Assembly (NCBI GenBank): GCA_031290325.1
Contig: JAITNU010000024.1
Span: 1 to 27,808 of the forward strand
Direction: 5' to 3'
From: Treponema sp.
Lineage (GTDB): Bacteria > Spirochaetota > Spirochaetia > Treponematales > Breznakiellaceae
Length of the DNA: 27,808 nt
The notes beneath the pieces are model-generated. The model did no database searches, had not been told where the DNA came from, and saw only the letters and a list, made by a program, of their open reading frames with translations. The stretch's first letter is position 1. Each line of letters starts with the position of its first letter. Of this stretch, positions 14,910 to 22,281 are shown piece by piece. A program made the position numbers and the translations under genes.

Positions 14910-15956
14910 ATGATTCCTGAAAGAACAACAGAACGAATAAATAAAGAAGACAAGGGTCAGGTACGGCGCTTCGTCTTTATGGCCATGGGGATCATGGTAT
15001 TTGTCGGCATTATCGCCGTCGCGGTCTTTTTCATAGCCCTCCAGGGGGAGGAGCAAATCATGGTTCCCGAAGTCCGGGGTAAGGATTTAATCGCCGCGCT
15101 CCTGGAATTGCAGGAAAAAGAACTAAACCCCCGGATTCAACTGCGGCCCTCTCAGTCTTTCGCAGAGAAGGGCCTCATATTGGAACAGGACCCCTCGCCG
15201 GGTACCATCGTTAGGGCAGGCCGCCTCATACAGCTCGTGGTAAGTCAGGGGATGCTGATCAATACGGTGGAAAATTATACAGGCCGTACTATTGATGAGG
15301 TGAGACTAGACCTCCAGACCCTGTTTGCCTCTGCTTCTCAGGCGCTTTTGTCTTTAAAAGAACCCTTTATGTATGAATATTCCACCGAAGCCCCAGGGAT
15401 CATACTCCAGCAGTCCCCTAAACCAGGGACCCCAGTATCCGGGCCTATAGCCCTGGAATTCGTGGTCAGCCGAGGTCCGGAAAATGCCATGATCCGGGTA
15501 CCTGACCTCATAGGTTTATCCATAAGCGATGCGCTGGAACAGATAAGCCAATCAGGTATCAATTTTGGGTTTTCCCTGCGGCAGGCCCGGGGAGCGGAAA
15601 CGCCGGAAACCGTGGTAGCCCAGAATCCCCCAGGTCAGTCCCGGGTAACTGCCGATAGCCGTGTTGCCATTACCGTTGCCTCCCCCACTTCCATCGTAGA
15701 AAAGAATGAGGTTTTTGCCCTGTTCCGGTATCCCATGCCGCGGAATCCCTATCCCCTGACGGTATGGCTGGAAGTGCAGCTTCCCTCCGGGGAACGGCAT
15801 AGGCTTATCACCGTGGAGTACCCCGGTGGGGAATTCACGGTTCCCTATCGGCTTCCGATTGGTTCCATCCTCATCCTGTCTATGCTTAACCGGGAACTAT
15901 ACCGGGAAACGGTGAAGGTTCCTCCCCTGGACCAATTATATCAGGACTCGTTATAA
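14910..15956 (+). CDS. Membrane-anchored PASTA-domain protein without a kinase domain
   Basis: The 348-aa product has a short basic cytoplasmic N-terminus (ERINKEDKGQVRR), one transmembrane helix at about 22-44 (FVFMAMGIMVFVGIIAVAVFFI) and a long periplasmic part. This holds about three PASTA repeats, each with the signature (I/V)xVPDLxGxxxxDA or a variant followed by a PxPG(T/S)xV turn: MVPEVRGKDLIAALLEL with QDPSPGTIV, NTVENYTGRTIDEVR with QSPKPGTPV, and IRVPDLIGLSISDALEQ with QNPPGQSRV. About 90 residues of beta-rich sequence follow. PASTA domains bind muropeptides in Ser/Thr kinases and PBPs, but neither catalytic domain is here. The start at 14910 is preferred over an in-frame ATG at 14817 inside fmt. 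It is the third gene of the def operon. Role in cell-wall sensing is inferred. Confidence 0.85.
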   Translation: MIPERTTERINKEDKGQVRRFVFMAMGIMVFVGIIAVAVFFIALQGEEQIMVPEVRGKDLIAALLELQEKELNPRIQLRPSQSFAEKGLILEQDPSPGTIVRAGRLIQLVVSQGMLINTVENYTGRTIDEVRLDLQTLFASASQALLSLKEPFMYEYSTEAPGIILQQSPKPGTPVSGPIALEFVVSRGPENAMIRVPDLIGLSISDALEQISQSGINFGFSLRQARGAETPETVVAQNPPGQSRVTADSRVAITVASPTSIVEKNEVFALFRYPMPRNPYPLTVWLEVQLPSGERHRLITVEYPGGEFTVPYRLPIGSILILSMLNRELYRETVKVPPLDQLYQDSL

Positions 15957-15957
15957 T
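15952..15957 (+). promoter_or_regulatory. -10 element of uxaE inside the preceding stop codon
   Basis: TATAAT at 15952-15957 overlaps the TAA stop of the PASTA gene (15954-15956). +1 would fall near 15964, leaving a 10-nt leader with AGGAG, so uxaE can be transcribed separately. The -35 is weak. Confidence 0.45.
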
Positions 15958-15973
15958 GGCATGAGGAGTTACC

Positions 15974-17389
15974 ATGCAGTATTTAGGCTTCGAGGCTTAC
16001 GAGAAATCCATAAACGCTATCGGCTCATCGACCATATTTATGGCCAAAGAGGGGAATGAAACCGTTATTATCATCGCCTTGGGTGATGCGGCAGCCCGGG
16101 AAACCCTGGGATTTACGGGCACAAAGGGCGAGGATGGGAAAATCCGGGTCCCCCTGAGTCACGAAAACGCGGAGGCCCTGCGGAAACACTTCCCCTTTAC
16201 CGCACCGGTACAGGGCTTGCGGAAGGACCGGAGCTTCGGAGTGGGGGATCGCCTGGGGATTGCAACCCCAGGGCATATCAGGGTTTTTGAACAGTACGAT
16301 GTATTTCCCATTTTTGCCCAGCAGTCGATCCGGGAACTGAACCTGACCAACCGAACCTACGAGGATGTGCTGGACGCGGTGAGTTTTGCGGTGTTCCGTG
16401 AGGGGTTCAAACGGGGCTTCGGCGCCGATGGGGATCATCTCAAGACCGTTAAAGATGTGGAGTATGCCCTTTCCCTGGGTTTTTCCATGATCACCCTGGA
16501 CTGTTCGGATCATATCAAAACCGGTGAACAGCCTGTACCCAGGCACTTTCTGGATAAATACCTGAACCAGGACTTCGCTCTTGGAGAGGGGATTACCCTG
16601 AGCTTCACTGAAGAAGAACTGAAACGAGACCTGGCCATCTACGGTGAAGCAATACAGTTCGCGGCAGATATGTATACCCGTTTCTTTAAAAACGGCACAT
16701 ACCAGGGGGACTTTGAAATCTCGATAGATGAAACCACCGCCCCCACCACCCCCTTACAGCACTTCTTTGTCGCCCGGGAACTCATCGACGCAGGGGTGTC
16801 CTTTGCGACCCTGGCCCCCCGTTTCTGCGGGGAGTTTCAGAAGGGCATTGATTACCGGGGGGACCTCGCCCAGTTTGAGCAGGAAATCAAGGTCCACGCG
16901 GTCATTGCCCGTCACTTTGGGTACAAACTCAGCATCCATTCAGGTTCCGATAAACTCAGCGTATTTCCCGCTATAGGCAGGGAAACCAGGGGGGTCTTCC
17001 ATGTCAAAACCGCAGGTACCAACTGGCTTGAAGCTATGCGGGTGGTTGCGCTGGTGGATCCCGCCCTCTACCGGGAAACTCACCAATATGCCCTTTCCGT
17101 CTTTGAGGAAGCTACCAAATACTATCACGTTACCACTGACCTGGCAAAGATCCCCGATGTGAAGACCCTCACGGACAAGGACCTGCCCAGGCTCTTTGAA
17201 AACAACGATTCCCGGCAGCTCATCCATATCACCTACGGCCTCATCCTGAACAAAAAAAATTCTGACGGTTCATATACGTTTAAAGACCGGTTGTACCGGC
17301 TCTGGCAGGACCATGAAGCAATATATACCGAAGCCCTGGTACAGCACATCGGGAAACATATCGACCTTTTGGGGGTTAAGAAGCTTTAA
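15974..17389 (+). CDS. uxaE: Tagaturonate epimerase family protein (UxaE)
   Basis: UxaE interconverts D-tagaturonate and D-fructuronate by C4 epimerisation, a shortcut in galacturonate breakdown characterised in Thermotoga. The 471-aa product matches the tagaturonate epimerase family (PF16257) along its length. It has the N-terminal MQYLGFEAYEKSINAIGSS, GVGDRLGIATPGHIRV (75-90), GFGADGDHLKTV (143-154) with metal-like His, LDCSDHIKTGE, SIDETTAPTTP and HSGSDKLSVFPAIGRETRGVFHVKTAGTNWLEA near 320-350. The start at 15974 has AGGAG 6 bp upstream. Other uronate genes (uxaC, uxuA, kdgK) are not in the window, so it may act alone or with unlinked genes. It suggests that plant pectin sugars are used. 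Confidence 0.85.
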   Translation: MQYLGFEAYEKSINAIGSSTIFMAKEGNETVIIIALGDAAARETLGFTGTKGEDGKIRVPLSHENAEALRKHFPFTAPVQGLRKDRSFGVGDRLGIATPGHIRVFEQYDVFPIFAQQSIRELNLTNRTYEDVLDAVSFAVFREGFKRGFGADGDHLKTVKDVEYALSLGFSMITLDCSDHIKTGEQPVPRHFLDKYLNQDFALGEGITLSFTEEELKRDLAIYGEAIQFAADMYTRFFKNGTYQGDFEISIDETTAPTTPLQHFFVARELIDAGVSFATLAPRFCGEFQKGIDYRGDLAQFEQEIKVHAVIARHFGYKLSIHSGSDKLSVFPAIGRETRGVFHVKTAGTNWLEAMRVVALVDPALYRETHQYALSVFEEATKYYHVTTDLAKIPDVKTLTDKDLPRLFENNDSRQLIHITYGLILNKKNSDGSYTFKDRLYRLWQDHEAIYTEALVQHIGKHIDLLGVKKL

Positions 17390-17428
17390 TTCGGCTTATA
17401 GATATTTTCAAAAAAATAATCCAAATTG

Positions 17429-17457
17429 TTGACAAATAGCTTAGTGTGGGCTATATT
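17429..17457 (+). promoter_or_regulatory. Consensus promoter of the first LPP20-type lipoprotein
   Basis: TTGACA at 17429-17434, a 17-bp spacer and TATATT at 17452-17457, close to a consensus sigma70 promoter. It is the strongest in the window. The leader of about 53 nt ends in AAAGGAG at 17505-17511 before the ATG. CTTTAAA at 17492-17498 can pair with TTTAAAG at 17502-17508, covering part of that site. Confidence 0.7.
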
Positions 17458-17516
17458 TAATACCTATAAGTATTAAGTTCTTGTAAGAGAGCTTTAAATT
17501 TTTTAAAGGAGTTTTT

Positions 17517-18074
17517 ATGAAAAAGAACTACTTGGCTGTCATTCCGGTTCTTGTTGCATTGGTAATTGGCTGTGCATCCGAACCTACGGTTACCGATACA
17601 CCGGCTGGTGTCCCTGATTGGTTTTTTAACCCGCCTATGCAAGAAGATGTGATCTTCGGAGCAGGTAGCGCTAAAATGTCGGATCTGAATATGTCGATGA
17701 CCATGGCTGAGTCCCGTGCCCGGCAGTCCATTGCATTTACCTTAAATGCCAATGTCCAGGCTATGATCACTGATTACACCAGAAACGCAGGCAATACAGA
17801 GACTCAGTCAAATCTGAGTTTTGCTGAAACCGTTGGCCGGCAGTTGACCTCGGCAAAGTTGACCGGAGCCACGGTGTACAAACGGGGGCAGGGTTCGGAC
17901 GGAACGGTGTTTGTGCTGGTGGCCTTAAAAAAGGCCGATGCAGCCAAGTCAGCCGCAGGCATTATTGTGACTGAGGCCGCCCGGGACGCTGAATTCAAGG
18001 CTATGGTCGCCCTCAAGATGATGGATGCTCAATTGGAGAAAACCGATATTAAACCGGAACCGGTAACACAGTAG
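17517..18074 (+). CDS. LPP20-family lipoprotein
   Basis: The 185-aa product has a lipoprotein signal with lipobox VIGC (Cys19). The LPP20 fold (PF02169) follows: VPDWFFNPPMQEDVIFGAGSAKMSDLNMSMTMAESRARQSIAFTLNANV (about 31-80), and later AKLTGATVYKRGQGSDGTVFVLVALKKADA. LPP20-type lipoproteins are surface or envelope antigens in Helicobacter and are common, usually multicopy, in treponemes; their biochemical role is unknown. It is driven by a near-consensus promoter with a good Shine-Dalgarno and followed by a strong terminator, so it is probably highly expressed as its own transcript. A related larger protein is encoded just downstream. Confidence 0.8.
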   Translation: MKKNYLAVIPVLVALVIGCASEPTVTDTPAGVPDWFFNPPMQEDVIFGAGSAKMSDLNMSMTMAESRARQSIAFTLNANVQAMITDYTRNAGNTETQSNLSFAETVGRQLTSAKLTGATVYKRGQGSDGTVFVLVALKKADAAKSAAGIIVTEAARDAEFKAMVALKMMDAQLEKTDIKPEPVTQ

Positions 18075-18083
18075 GCTTAAGGC

Positions 18084-18118
18084 CGGGTATAAAGAACATG
18101 GTCTTTATACCCGTTTTT
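18084..18118 (+). terminator. Strong terminator between the two LPP20-type genes
   Basis: A perfect 12-bp stem pairs CGGGTATAAAGA (18084-18095) with TCTTTATACCCG (18102-18113) over a 6-nt loop, followed by TTTTT (18114-18118). It starts 10 bp after the first lipoprotein's stop and lies 15 bp before the next ATG. No new promoter is visible after it. Confidence 0.8.
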
Positions 18119-18132
18119 ACCGGAGGGGTAAA

Positions 18133-19002
18133 ATGGTAAAGTATGGTATTGGGGTCGTGGTGCTGTTGATGGTATGCGGGTGCACCGGTTCTCCTGCGAA
18201 AGATCCTCCGGGGGAATTTGAGCAGGCTGCCTGGAGGGAAATGGTTTTTTTTAATACCCCTTCTTTGAGGAATGAATTGATCTTTGTTGGTGTCGCGAGT
18301 ATCCGTTTCAATCACCAGGAATCAGTCCAGGCTGCCCTTGAGGATGCAGCTAAAAAGGTGGCGTTTTTTTATGCAGTAGAAGGGATGCTTGAATATCGTG
18401 AAGAAAAGGGCTTGGGGTTTCTGGATTATAATGCTGAACGCAAAACCTCGTTGAATTTGGCCCAGGATTACCTCCAGTACCTTGAAGCATTAGAATACGA
18501 CCCTGAAACCGATATTTTGGTAGACGAGCTGGCGGTTTTTGTCCGTACCCGCCATAGGGTTCAGAAGCTGGTGAGTCACAATCATGTGTTCTCTTCAAAA
18601 ACCGGTAAGCCCCAATGGGTTGAAAATCCTCCCACGAACATCGCCGGTTTACATGCAGGGGTAGGCTATGCCAATCCGCGGCAGTATCATAAAGATACGG
18701 TAATCGCCTCTTATGAAAACGCGGTTCATACGATAATCAGAAATATTTCCAGTGATGTGCGCTCAGGGGTCGAAACACGTAAAGACTCACAGGATACCTT
18801 GAACTCCATTGATGCCAAAAGGTCTGGTACGGTCTTTGCACAGGGTAAATTGACCGGTTTTTATGTTCTGGAAATCTGGGTTGATCCTAAAAACCGTGGG
18901 GTATGGACTTTGGCTATTGCCGAAGAGGGTACGGCCATTGTCAGGGAAGTCTCGGCCGCTATAGAAGCGCAGGAAAATCCCGGCGCTGAAGCTGAGTTAT
19001 AA
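18133..19002 (+). CDS. LPP20-like lipoprotein, larger second copy
   Basis: The 289-aa product has lipobox VCGC (Cys17) after MVKYGIGVVVLLMVCG. The rest resembles two LPP20-like units. The first has VGVASIRFNHQESVQAALEDAAKKVAFFYAVEGM (about 55-88). The second has GKPQWVENPPTNIAGLHAGVGYANPRQYHKDTVIASYENAVHTII (about 158-202) and KLTGFYVLEIWVDPKNRGVWTLAIAEE. The pattern 'PxW...P....GVGxA...  A...A' is the LPP20 signature. The start is supported by GGAGGGG at 18122-18128. It sits behind a strong terminator, so expression probably depends on readthrough, which would make it less abundant than its neighbour. The function is unknown; it is probably an envelope lipoprotein. Confidence 0.72.
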   Translation: MVKYGIGVVVLLMVCGCTGSPAKDPPGEFEQAAWREMVFFNTPSLRNELIFVGVASIRFNHQESVQAALEDAAKKVAFFYAVEGMLEYREEKGLGFLDYNAERKTSLNLAQDYLQYLEALEYDPETDILVDELAVFVRTRHRVQKLVSHNHVFSSKTGKPQWVENPPTNIAGLHAGVGYANPRQYHKDTVIASYENAVHTIIRNISSDVRSGVETRKDSQDTLNSIDAKRSGTVFAQGKLTGFYVLEIWVDPKNRGVWTLAIAEEGTAIVREVSAAIEAQENPGAEAEL

Positions 19003-19003
19003 T
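18998..19003 (+). promoter_or_regulatory. -10 element of ruvA, leaderless spacing
   Basis: A perfect TATAAT overlaps the end of the upstream lipoprotein gene and is followed by six bases and the ruvA ATG at 19010. Standard geometry puts +1 exactly on that A. There is no Shine-Dalgarno. Confidence 0.55.
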
Positions 19004-19009
19004 CGTAGC

Positions 19010-19606
19010 ATGTTCAACAGTATCCGAGGAACCATTACGGAAAAATTGAGTGACACCCTGCGACTGGTAAGCGGGGGTATTGAATGGGATATTGCCGTAC
19101 CTGCCACGGATCTTACCCGCCTGCCTCCGGTGGGAACAACCGGGCGGGTGTTTACCTGGCTCTACCACAAGGAAGACCAGATGCGGCTTTTCGGCTTTGT
19201 GGATGATAGTCGGCGTACTACCTTCCTGGAACTCCTCAAGGTTGAGGGCATTGGTCCCCGGGGCGCTCTTAAAATCATGGGGGGTATAGGCCAGGAGGAA
19301 TTGGAACGGGCGCTGGAAAACGAGGATATAAGCCGGCTCGAGGCGGTGCCGGGACTGGGAAAAAAGACCGCCCAGAAGATGATCCTGGCGTTAAAGGGTA
19401 AGCTTGCCCAGGTTTCAGCGGCTCCCCTGGCCTCATCTCCCTATGGGGATCTGGTGGAGGCCCTCGGGGAGATGGGCTATGATAGGCGGGCGGCTGCAGA
19501 GGCCCTTGCCAAAGCGGATGCTGTTTTGGATACCGCCATAAGCGGCATGGAACGGGAAAACCTGCTCTTTAAACAAGCCATCCGGCATTTAAGTTCACCT
19601 GTATGA
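19010..19606 (+). CDS. ruvA: Holliday junction DNA helicase subunit RuvA
   Basis: RuvA binds Holliday junctions and positions the RuvB motor for branch migration. The 198-aa product has domain I (an OB fold, MFNSIRGTITEKLSDTLRLVSGGIEWDIAVP...), domain II with two helix-hairpin-helix motifs (LLKVEGIGPRGALKIMGGIG near 75-94 and LEAVPGLGKKTAQKMILALKGKL near 110-132) and domain III (EALGEMGYDRRAAAEALAKAD). The size is normal. There is no Shine-Dalgarno, with a perfect -10 just 6 bp before the ATG. The stop overlaps the U32 gene start (ATGA). ruvB is not in the window. Confidence 0.95.
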   Translation: MFNSIRGTITEKLSDTLRLVSGGIEWDIAVPATDLTRLPPVGTTGRVFTWLYHKEDQMRLFGFVDDSRRTTFLELLKVEGIGPRGALKIMGGIGQEELERALENEDISRLEAVPGLGKKTAQKMILALKGKLAQVSAAPLASSPYGDLVEALGEMGYDRRAAAEALAKADAVLDTAISGMERENLLFKQAIRHLSSPV

Positions 19607-21714
19607 AAGCTTTGGAATTACTCGCCCCCGCAGGCTCCCCCGAAGCCTTGAACGCCGCTGTGGGTGAAGGGGCTGATGCGGTATACCTGGGTCTGAAAAA
19701 CTTCAACGCCCGGCTGCGGAGTGCCAATTTCGCCTATTCCCAGTTTGAGGGTGCCCTCCGCAGTCTGCACCGGATGGGGCGTAAGCTGTATGTTACGGTA
19801 AACACGGTTTTTGAACAGCGGGAGGCGGATCGGCTCTACCAGCTCCTCAAGTATGTGGCGGCCCTTGGTCCAGATGGCCTCATTGTGCAGGATTTCGGTA
19901 TCATCCCCATGGTGCGGGACAACTTCCCCACCCTCAAGCTCCATGCCTCCACCCAGATGAATATCGCCTCTGCAAGGGGGGCGAATGTCCTTTCCAAATA
20001 CGGCGTTTCCCGGGTTGTCCTGGCACGGGAGTTGAGCCTGGAGGAGCTTAAGGATATTCGGGCCAATACCAACATGGAACTGGAGATATTTGTCCACGGC
20101 GCCCTCTGTATAAGCGCATCAGGGCTTTGTTTGTTTTCCAGTTTCCTGGGGGGGAAGTCCGCCAATCGGGGGATGTGTACCCAGGCGTGCAGGCGGTACT
20201 ACCGCCAGGACGACCGGGGCGCCTCCCCGGAGCGTGAAGCGGGAGGGTACTATTTCAGTCCTTCGGATCTGCAGCTCCTTGAACAGGTTCCGGACTTGGT
20301 CCGGGTGGGGGTCAATGCCTTTAAGATTGAGGGCAGGATGAAGAGCGCCGAATACGTGGGGACTGTGGTTTCCGCGTATCGCCTGGTTCTGGATGCCCTT
20401 GCACGGGAAGGGTCCACCGGGGAAGGGGTTCGGGAAGCTGTTACAAAGGGCCTGAGTATCCTCCGTAATGACTTTGCCCGGACTAAGACGACTTTTTATT
20501 ACGATCCCGGCTCTTCGACCATTGACTGGCTTAAGGCGGATCAGAGCGGTGGAACCGGCATTCCCCTGGGTATTATTCATAAGGTGAAGGGTTCTGGTGA
20601 TGCACGGCGGGGGCTTATCGTTTCCAGCAGCATGATGCCTGTTCCCGGGGATTCGGTACGGCTCCACCGTGCTGATGATTCGGACCGCAAATCCCACAAG
20701 CTGATTGCCGTGGAACCAGGTGGTTCAGGCGGTCATGACGGCGCTGATGCTTCACGGTTTTGGATCTCAATTCCCGAAGGCTTTGATGTAGGGGATGCGG
20801 TGTATCTCATCCAGACCAGGACCATGTCAAAGCGGTATGCCCCGGTGATTCCCCATAATGTTGAATCCTTCCGGCGCACACCAGGCAGGGACCAGGCGCC
20901 CCTGGTGCGCCTGCCCCCGGTACACAAGCTCAATGGGTTTCCCGAGGGCCTCTACGCTGCGACCTCCCGTATTGAGGATATGTACATACTCCAGTCGGTC
21001 CGGCCTGTGAAGGTGATGCTGGCCTATAACCGCACAATCGCCGCCCTGCTGCTAGGGGAACGGAAGCCGCCCTTTACACCGGAGGAAATCATACTGGTAC
21101 TGGACCCTTATTTCCCCCAAGCCCAGGACAAGGCACTGACCGAAGAAATACCCCTACTTATCAGCCGGGGGTACCAGCGCTTTGTGGTAAACAACCCGGG
21201 ACAGGTTTCCTATTTCCGTCATACCAACGCGGCCCTGATTGCAGGCCCCTATCTCTATGTGTTTAACCGCTGGGCCGCATCCTTTGTTTCCAGCCTGGGA
21301 ATGGACCTTTTCATTTCCCCCCTGGAGAATAACCGGCAGAACCTGGAACGAACCGTTGATCCCGGCAGGCGTGCCTTCACCTTCATCACTGTGTTTGCCT
21401 ATCCGGCGCTGTTCAGAATCCGGGCGGACCTGGGCTACGATTTTCAGCATTTCCGGGACAGCCGGGAAGAAGGGTTCACCCTGGTGACTAAGCCCGGCAG
21501 CGACTCCCAGGTCATCCCGGAGAAACCCTGCTCCCTGGTCGATAAAATACCCTTCCTCAGAGAAGCGGGGTTTCGCCGCTTTATCCTGGATGTTTCAGGC
21601 CCTCCCCTGAAAAAAGTCGATTATAAAGACCTCATGCGGGCAGCAGAAAACGCCCTCCCCTTACCCGGCACCAGCCGTTTCAACTGGAAGGACGGTTTTT
21701 ACCAATCCCCTTAA
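19603..21714 (+). CDS. Peptidase U32 family protein (RlhA/TrhP-like, with C-terminal DUF3656-type region)
   Basis: The 703-aa product has the U32 core (PF01136): ELLAPAGSPEALNAAVGEGADAVYLGLKNFNARLRSANF at the N-terminus, and the family signature with cysteines C169, C176, C192 and C196 in VHGALCISASGLCLFSS and GMCTQACRRYYR. Proven bacterial U32 proteins are mostly iron-sulfur enzymes that hydroxylate RNA (RlhA on 23S rRNA, TrhP on tRNA), so an RNA-modifying function is more likely than the historical 'collagenase'. Which RNA it acts on cannot be read here. A C-terminal half of about 350 residues is of the long RlhA type. It overlaps ruvA by 4 bp (ATGA), so is translated with it. Its TAA is shared as part of TTAA with the ssb stop on the other strand. 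Confidence 0.85.
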   Translation: MKALELLAPAGSPEALNAAVGEGADAVYLGLKNFNARLRSANFAYSQFEGALRSLHRMGRKLYVTVNTVFEQREADRLYQLLKYVAALGPDGLIVQDFGIIPMVRDNFPTLKLHASTQMNIASARGANVLSKYGVSRVVLARELSLEELKDIRANTNMELEIFVHGALCISASGLCLFSSFLGGKSANRGMCTQACRRYYRQDDRGASPEREAGGYYFSPSDLQLLEQVPDLVRVGVNAFKIEGRMKSAEYVGTVVSAYRLVLDALAREGSTGEGVREAVTKGLSILRNDFARTKTTFYYDPGSSTIDWLKADQSGGTGIPLGIIHKVKGSGDARRGLIVSSSMMPVPGDSVRLHRADDSDRKSHKLIAVEPGGSGGHDGADASRFWISIPEGFDVGDAVYLIQTRTMSKRYAPVIPHNVESFRRTPGRDQAPLVRLPPVHKLNGFPEGLYAATSRIEDMYILQSVRPVKVMLAYNRTIAALLLGERKPPFTPEEIILVLDPYFPQAQDKALTEEIPLLISRGYQRFVVNNPGQVSYFRHTNAALIAGPYLYVFNRWAASFVSSLGMDLFISPLENNRQNLERTVDPGRRAFTFITVFAYPALFRIRADLGYDFQHFRDSREEGFTLVTKPGSDSQVIPEKPCSLVDKIPFLREAGFRRFILDVSGPPLKKVDYKDLMRAAENALPLPGTSRFNWKDGFYQSP

Positions 21715-21726
21715 AAGGGGACCGTC
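21691..21726. terminator. Composite hairpin spanning the overlapping stops of the U32 and ssb genes
   Basis: The inner palindrome CCCCTTAAAAGGGG (21707-21720) contains both TAA stops. The outer arms GACGGT (21691-21696) and ACCGTC (21721-21726) pair with a 10-nt bulge on one side. No T-run follows at once, so it may be only a weak bidirectional terminator. Confidence 0.4.
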
Positions 21727-22124
21727 TCATAGGTTTCAACCCCTTCCTCCAGGGCATTTTCGGCCAAGGCAGCAGCCGGCTGCTGCTCCTCATTTTTGAG
21801 GTCTGGACGGAATTCCACATGTTCCGCCACGATGGTAATCTTGGAATGGGGCTTTCCGTCAGTCCCATTCCACCGTGCCTGCCGTAAGCGTCCTACAACC
21901 CGCACTCCCCTGCCCTTATGCCCAAGGGTATGGCACTGTTCAGCCAGCTTTGCCCAGGTTTCCACATCAAAAAAACCTACTTCATGTTCCAGCCCAGTAT
22001 CCTGTTTGTAGTAACGGTTTGAGGCAAGACTAAAGGTACAGAGCTGCGTCCCTTTAGGGGTAGAACGGAGCAGCGGATCCCGAACCAAATTGCCTTCAAT
22101 TAAAATAGAGTTGAGGTTGTTCAT
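21711..22124 (-). CDS. ssb: Single-stranded DNA-binding protein
   Basis: The 137-aa product has an OB fold beginning NLNSILIEGNLVRDPLLRSTPKGTQLCTFSLASNRYY (3-39), with the conserved FFDVETWAKLAEQC and GRGVRVVGRLRQARW. The C-terminal tail is acidic and ends TYETVPF, keeping the PF tip that recruits DNA-repair partners (the E. coli tip is DDDIPF). The earlier in-frame GTG at 22139 would add five residues. ATG 22124 is preferred because GGAGGGG lies 5 bp before it. Its stop overlaps the U32 stop on plus. A structured leader lies upstream. Confidence 0.93.
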   Translation of the reverse strand: MNNLNSILIEGNLVRDPLLRSTPKGTQLCTFSLASNRYYKQDTGLEHEVGFFDVETWAKLAEQCHTLGHKGRGVRVVGRLRQARWNGTDGKPHSKITIVAEHVEFRPDLKNEEQQPAAALAENALEEGVETYETVPF

Positions 22125-22152
22125 AAATCCCCTCCACACAAAATTGAATGAT

Positions 22153-22219
22153 CCGGCGTTTTACATCTTCGCCGGTCATGGTGTGAGGCATACCCTAATC
22201 CAACGAATCACTGTATGCC
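22153..22219 (-). promoter_or_regulatory. Two inverted repeats in the ssb upstream region
   Basis: CCGGCG (22153-22158) pairs with CGCCGG (22170-22175). GGCATAC (22187-22193) pairs with GTATGCC (22213-22219). Both lie between the orphan gene's end and ssb and could form hairpins in an ssb leader, or be operator sites. Their function is not known. Confidence 0.35.
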
Positions 22220-22281
22220 ACCCATGATACTTATATAAGGCCCGGTTCCTGGATTTTGCTTTAACCCGCAGGTAAGTTTTT

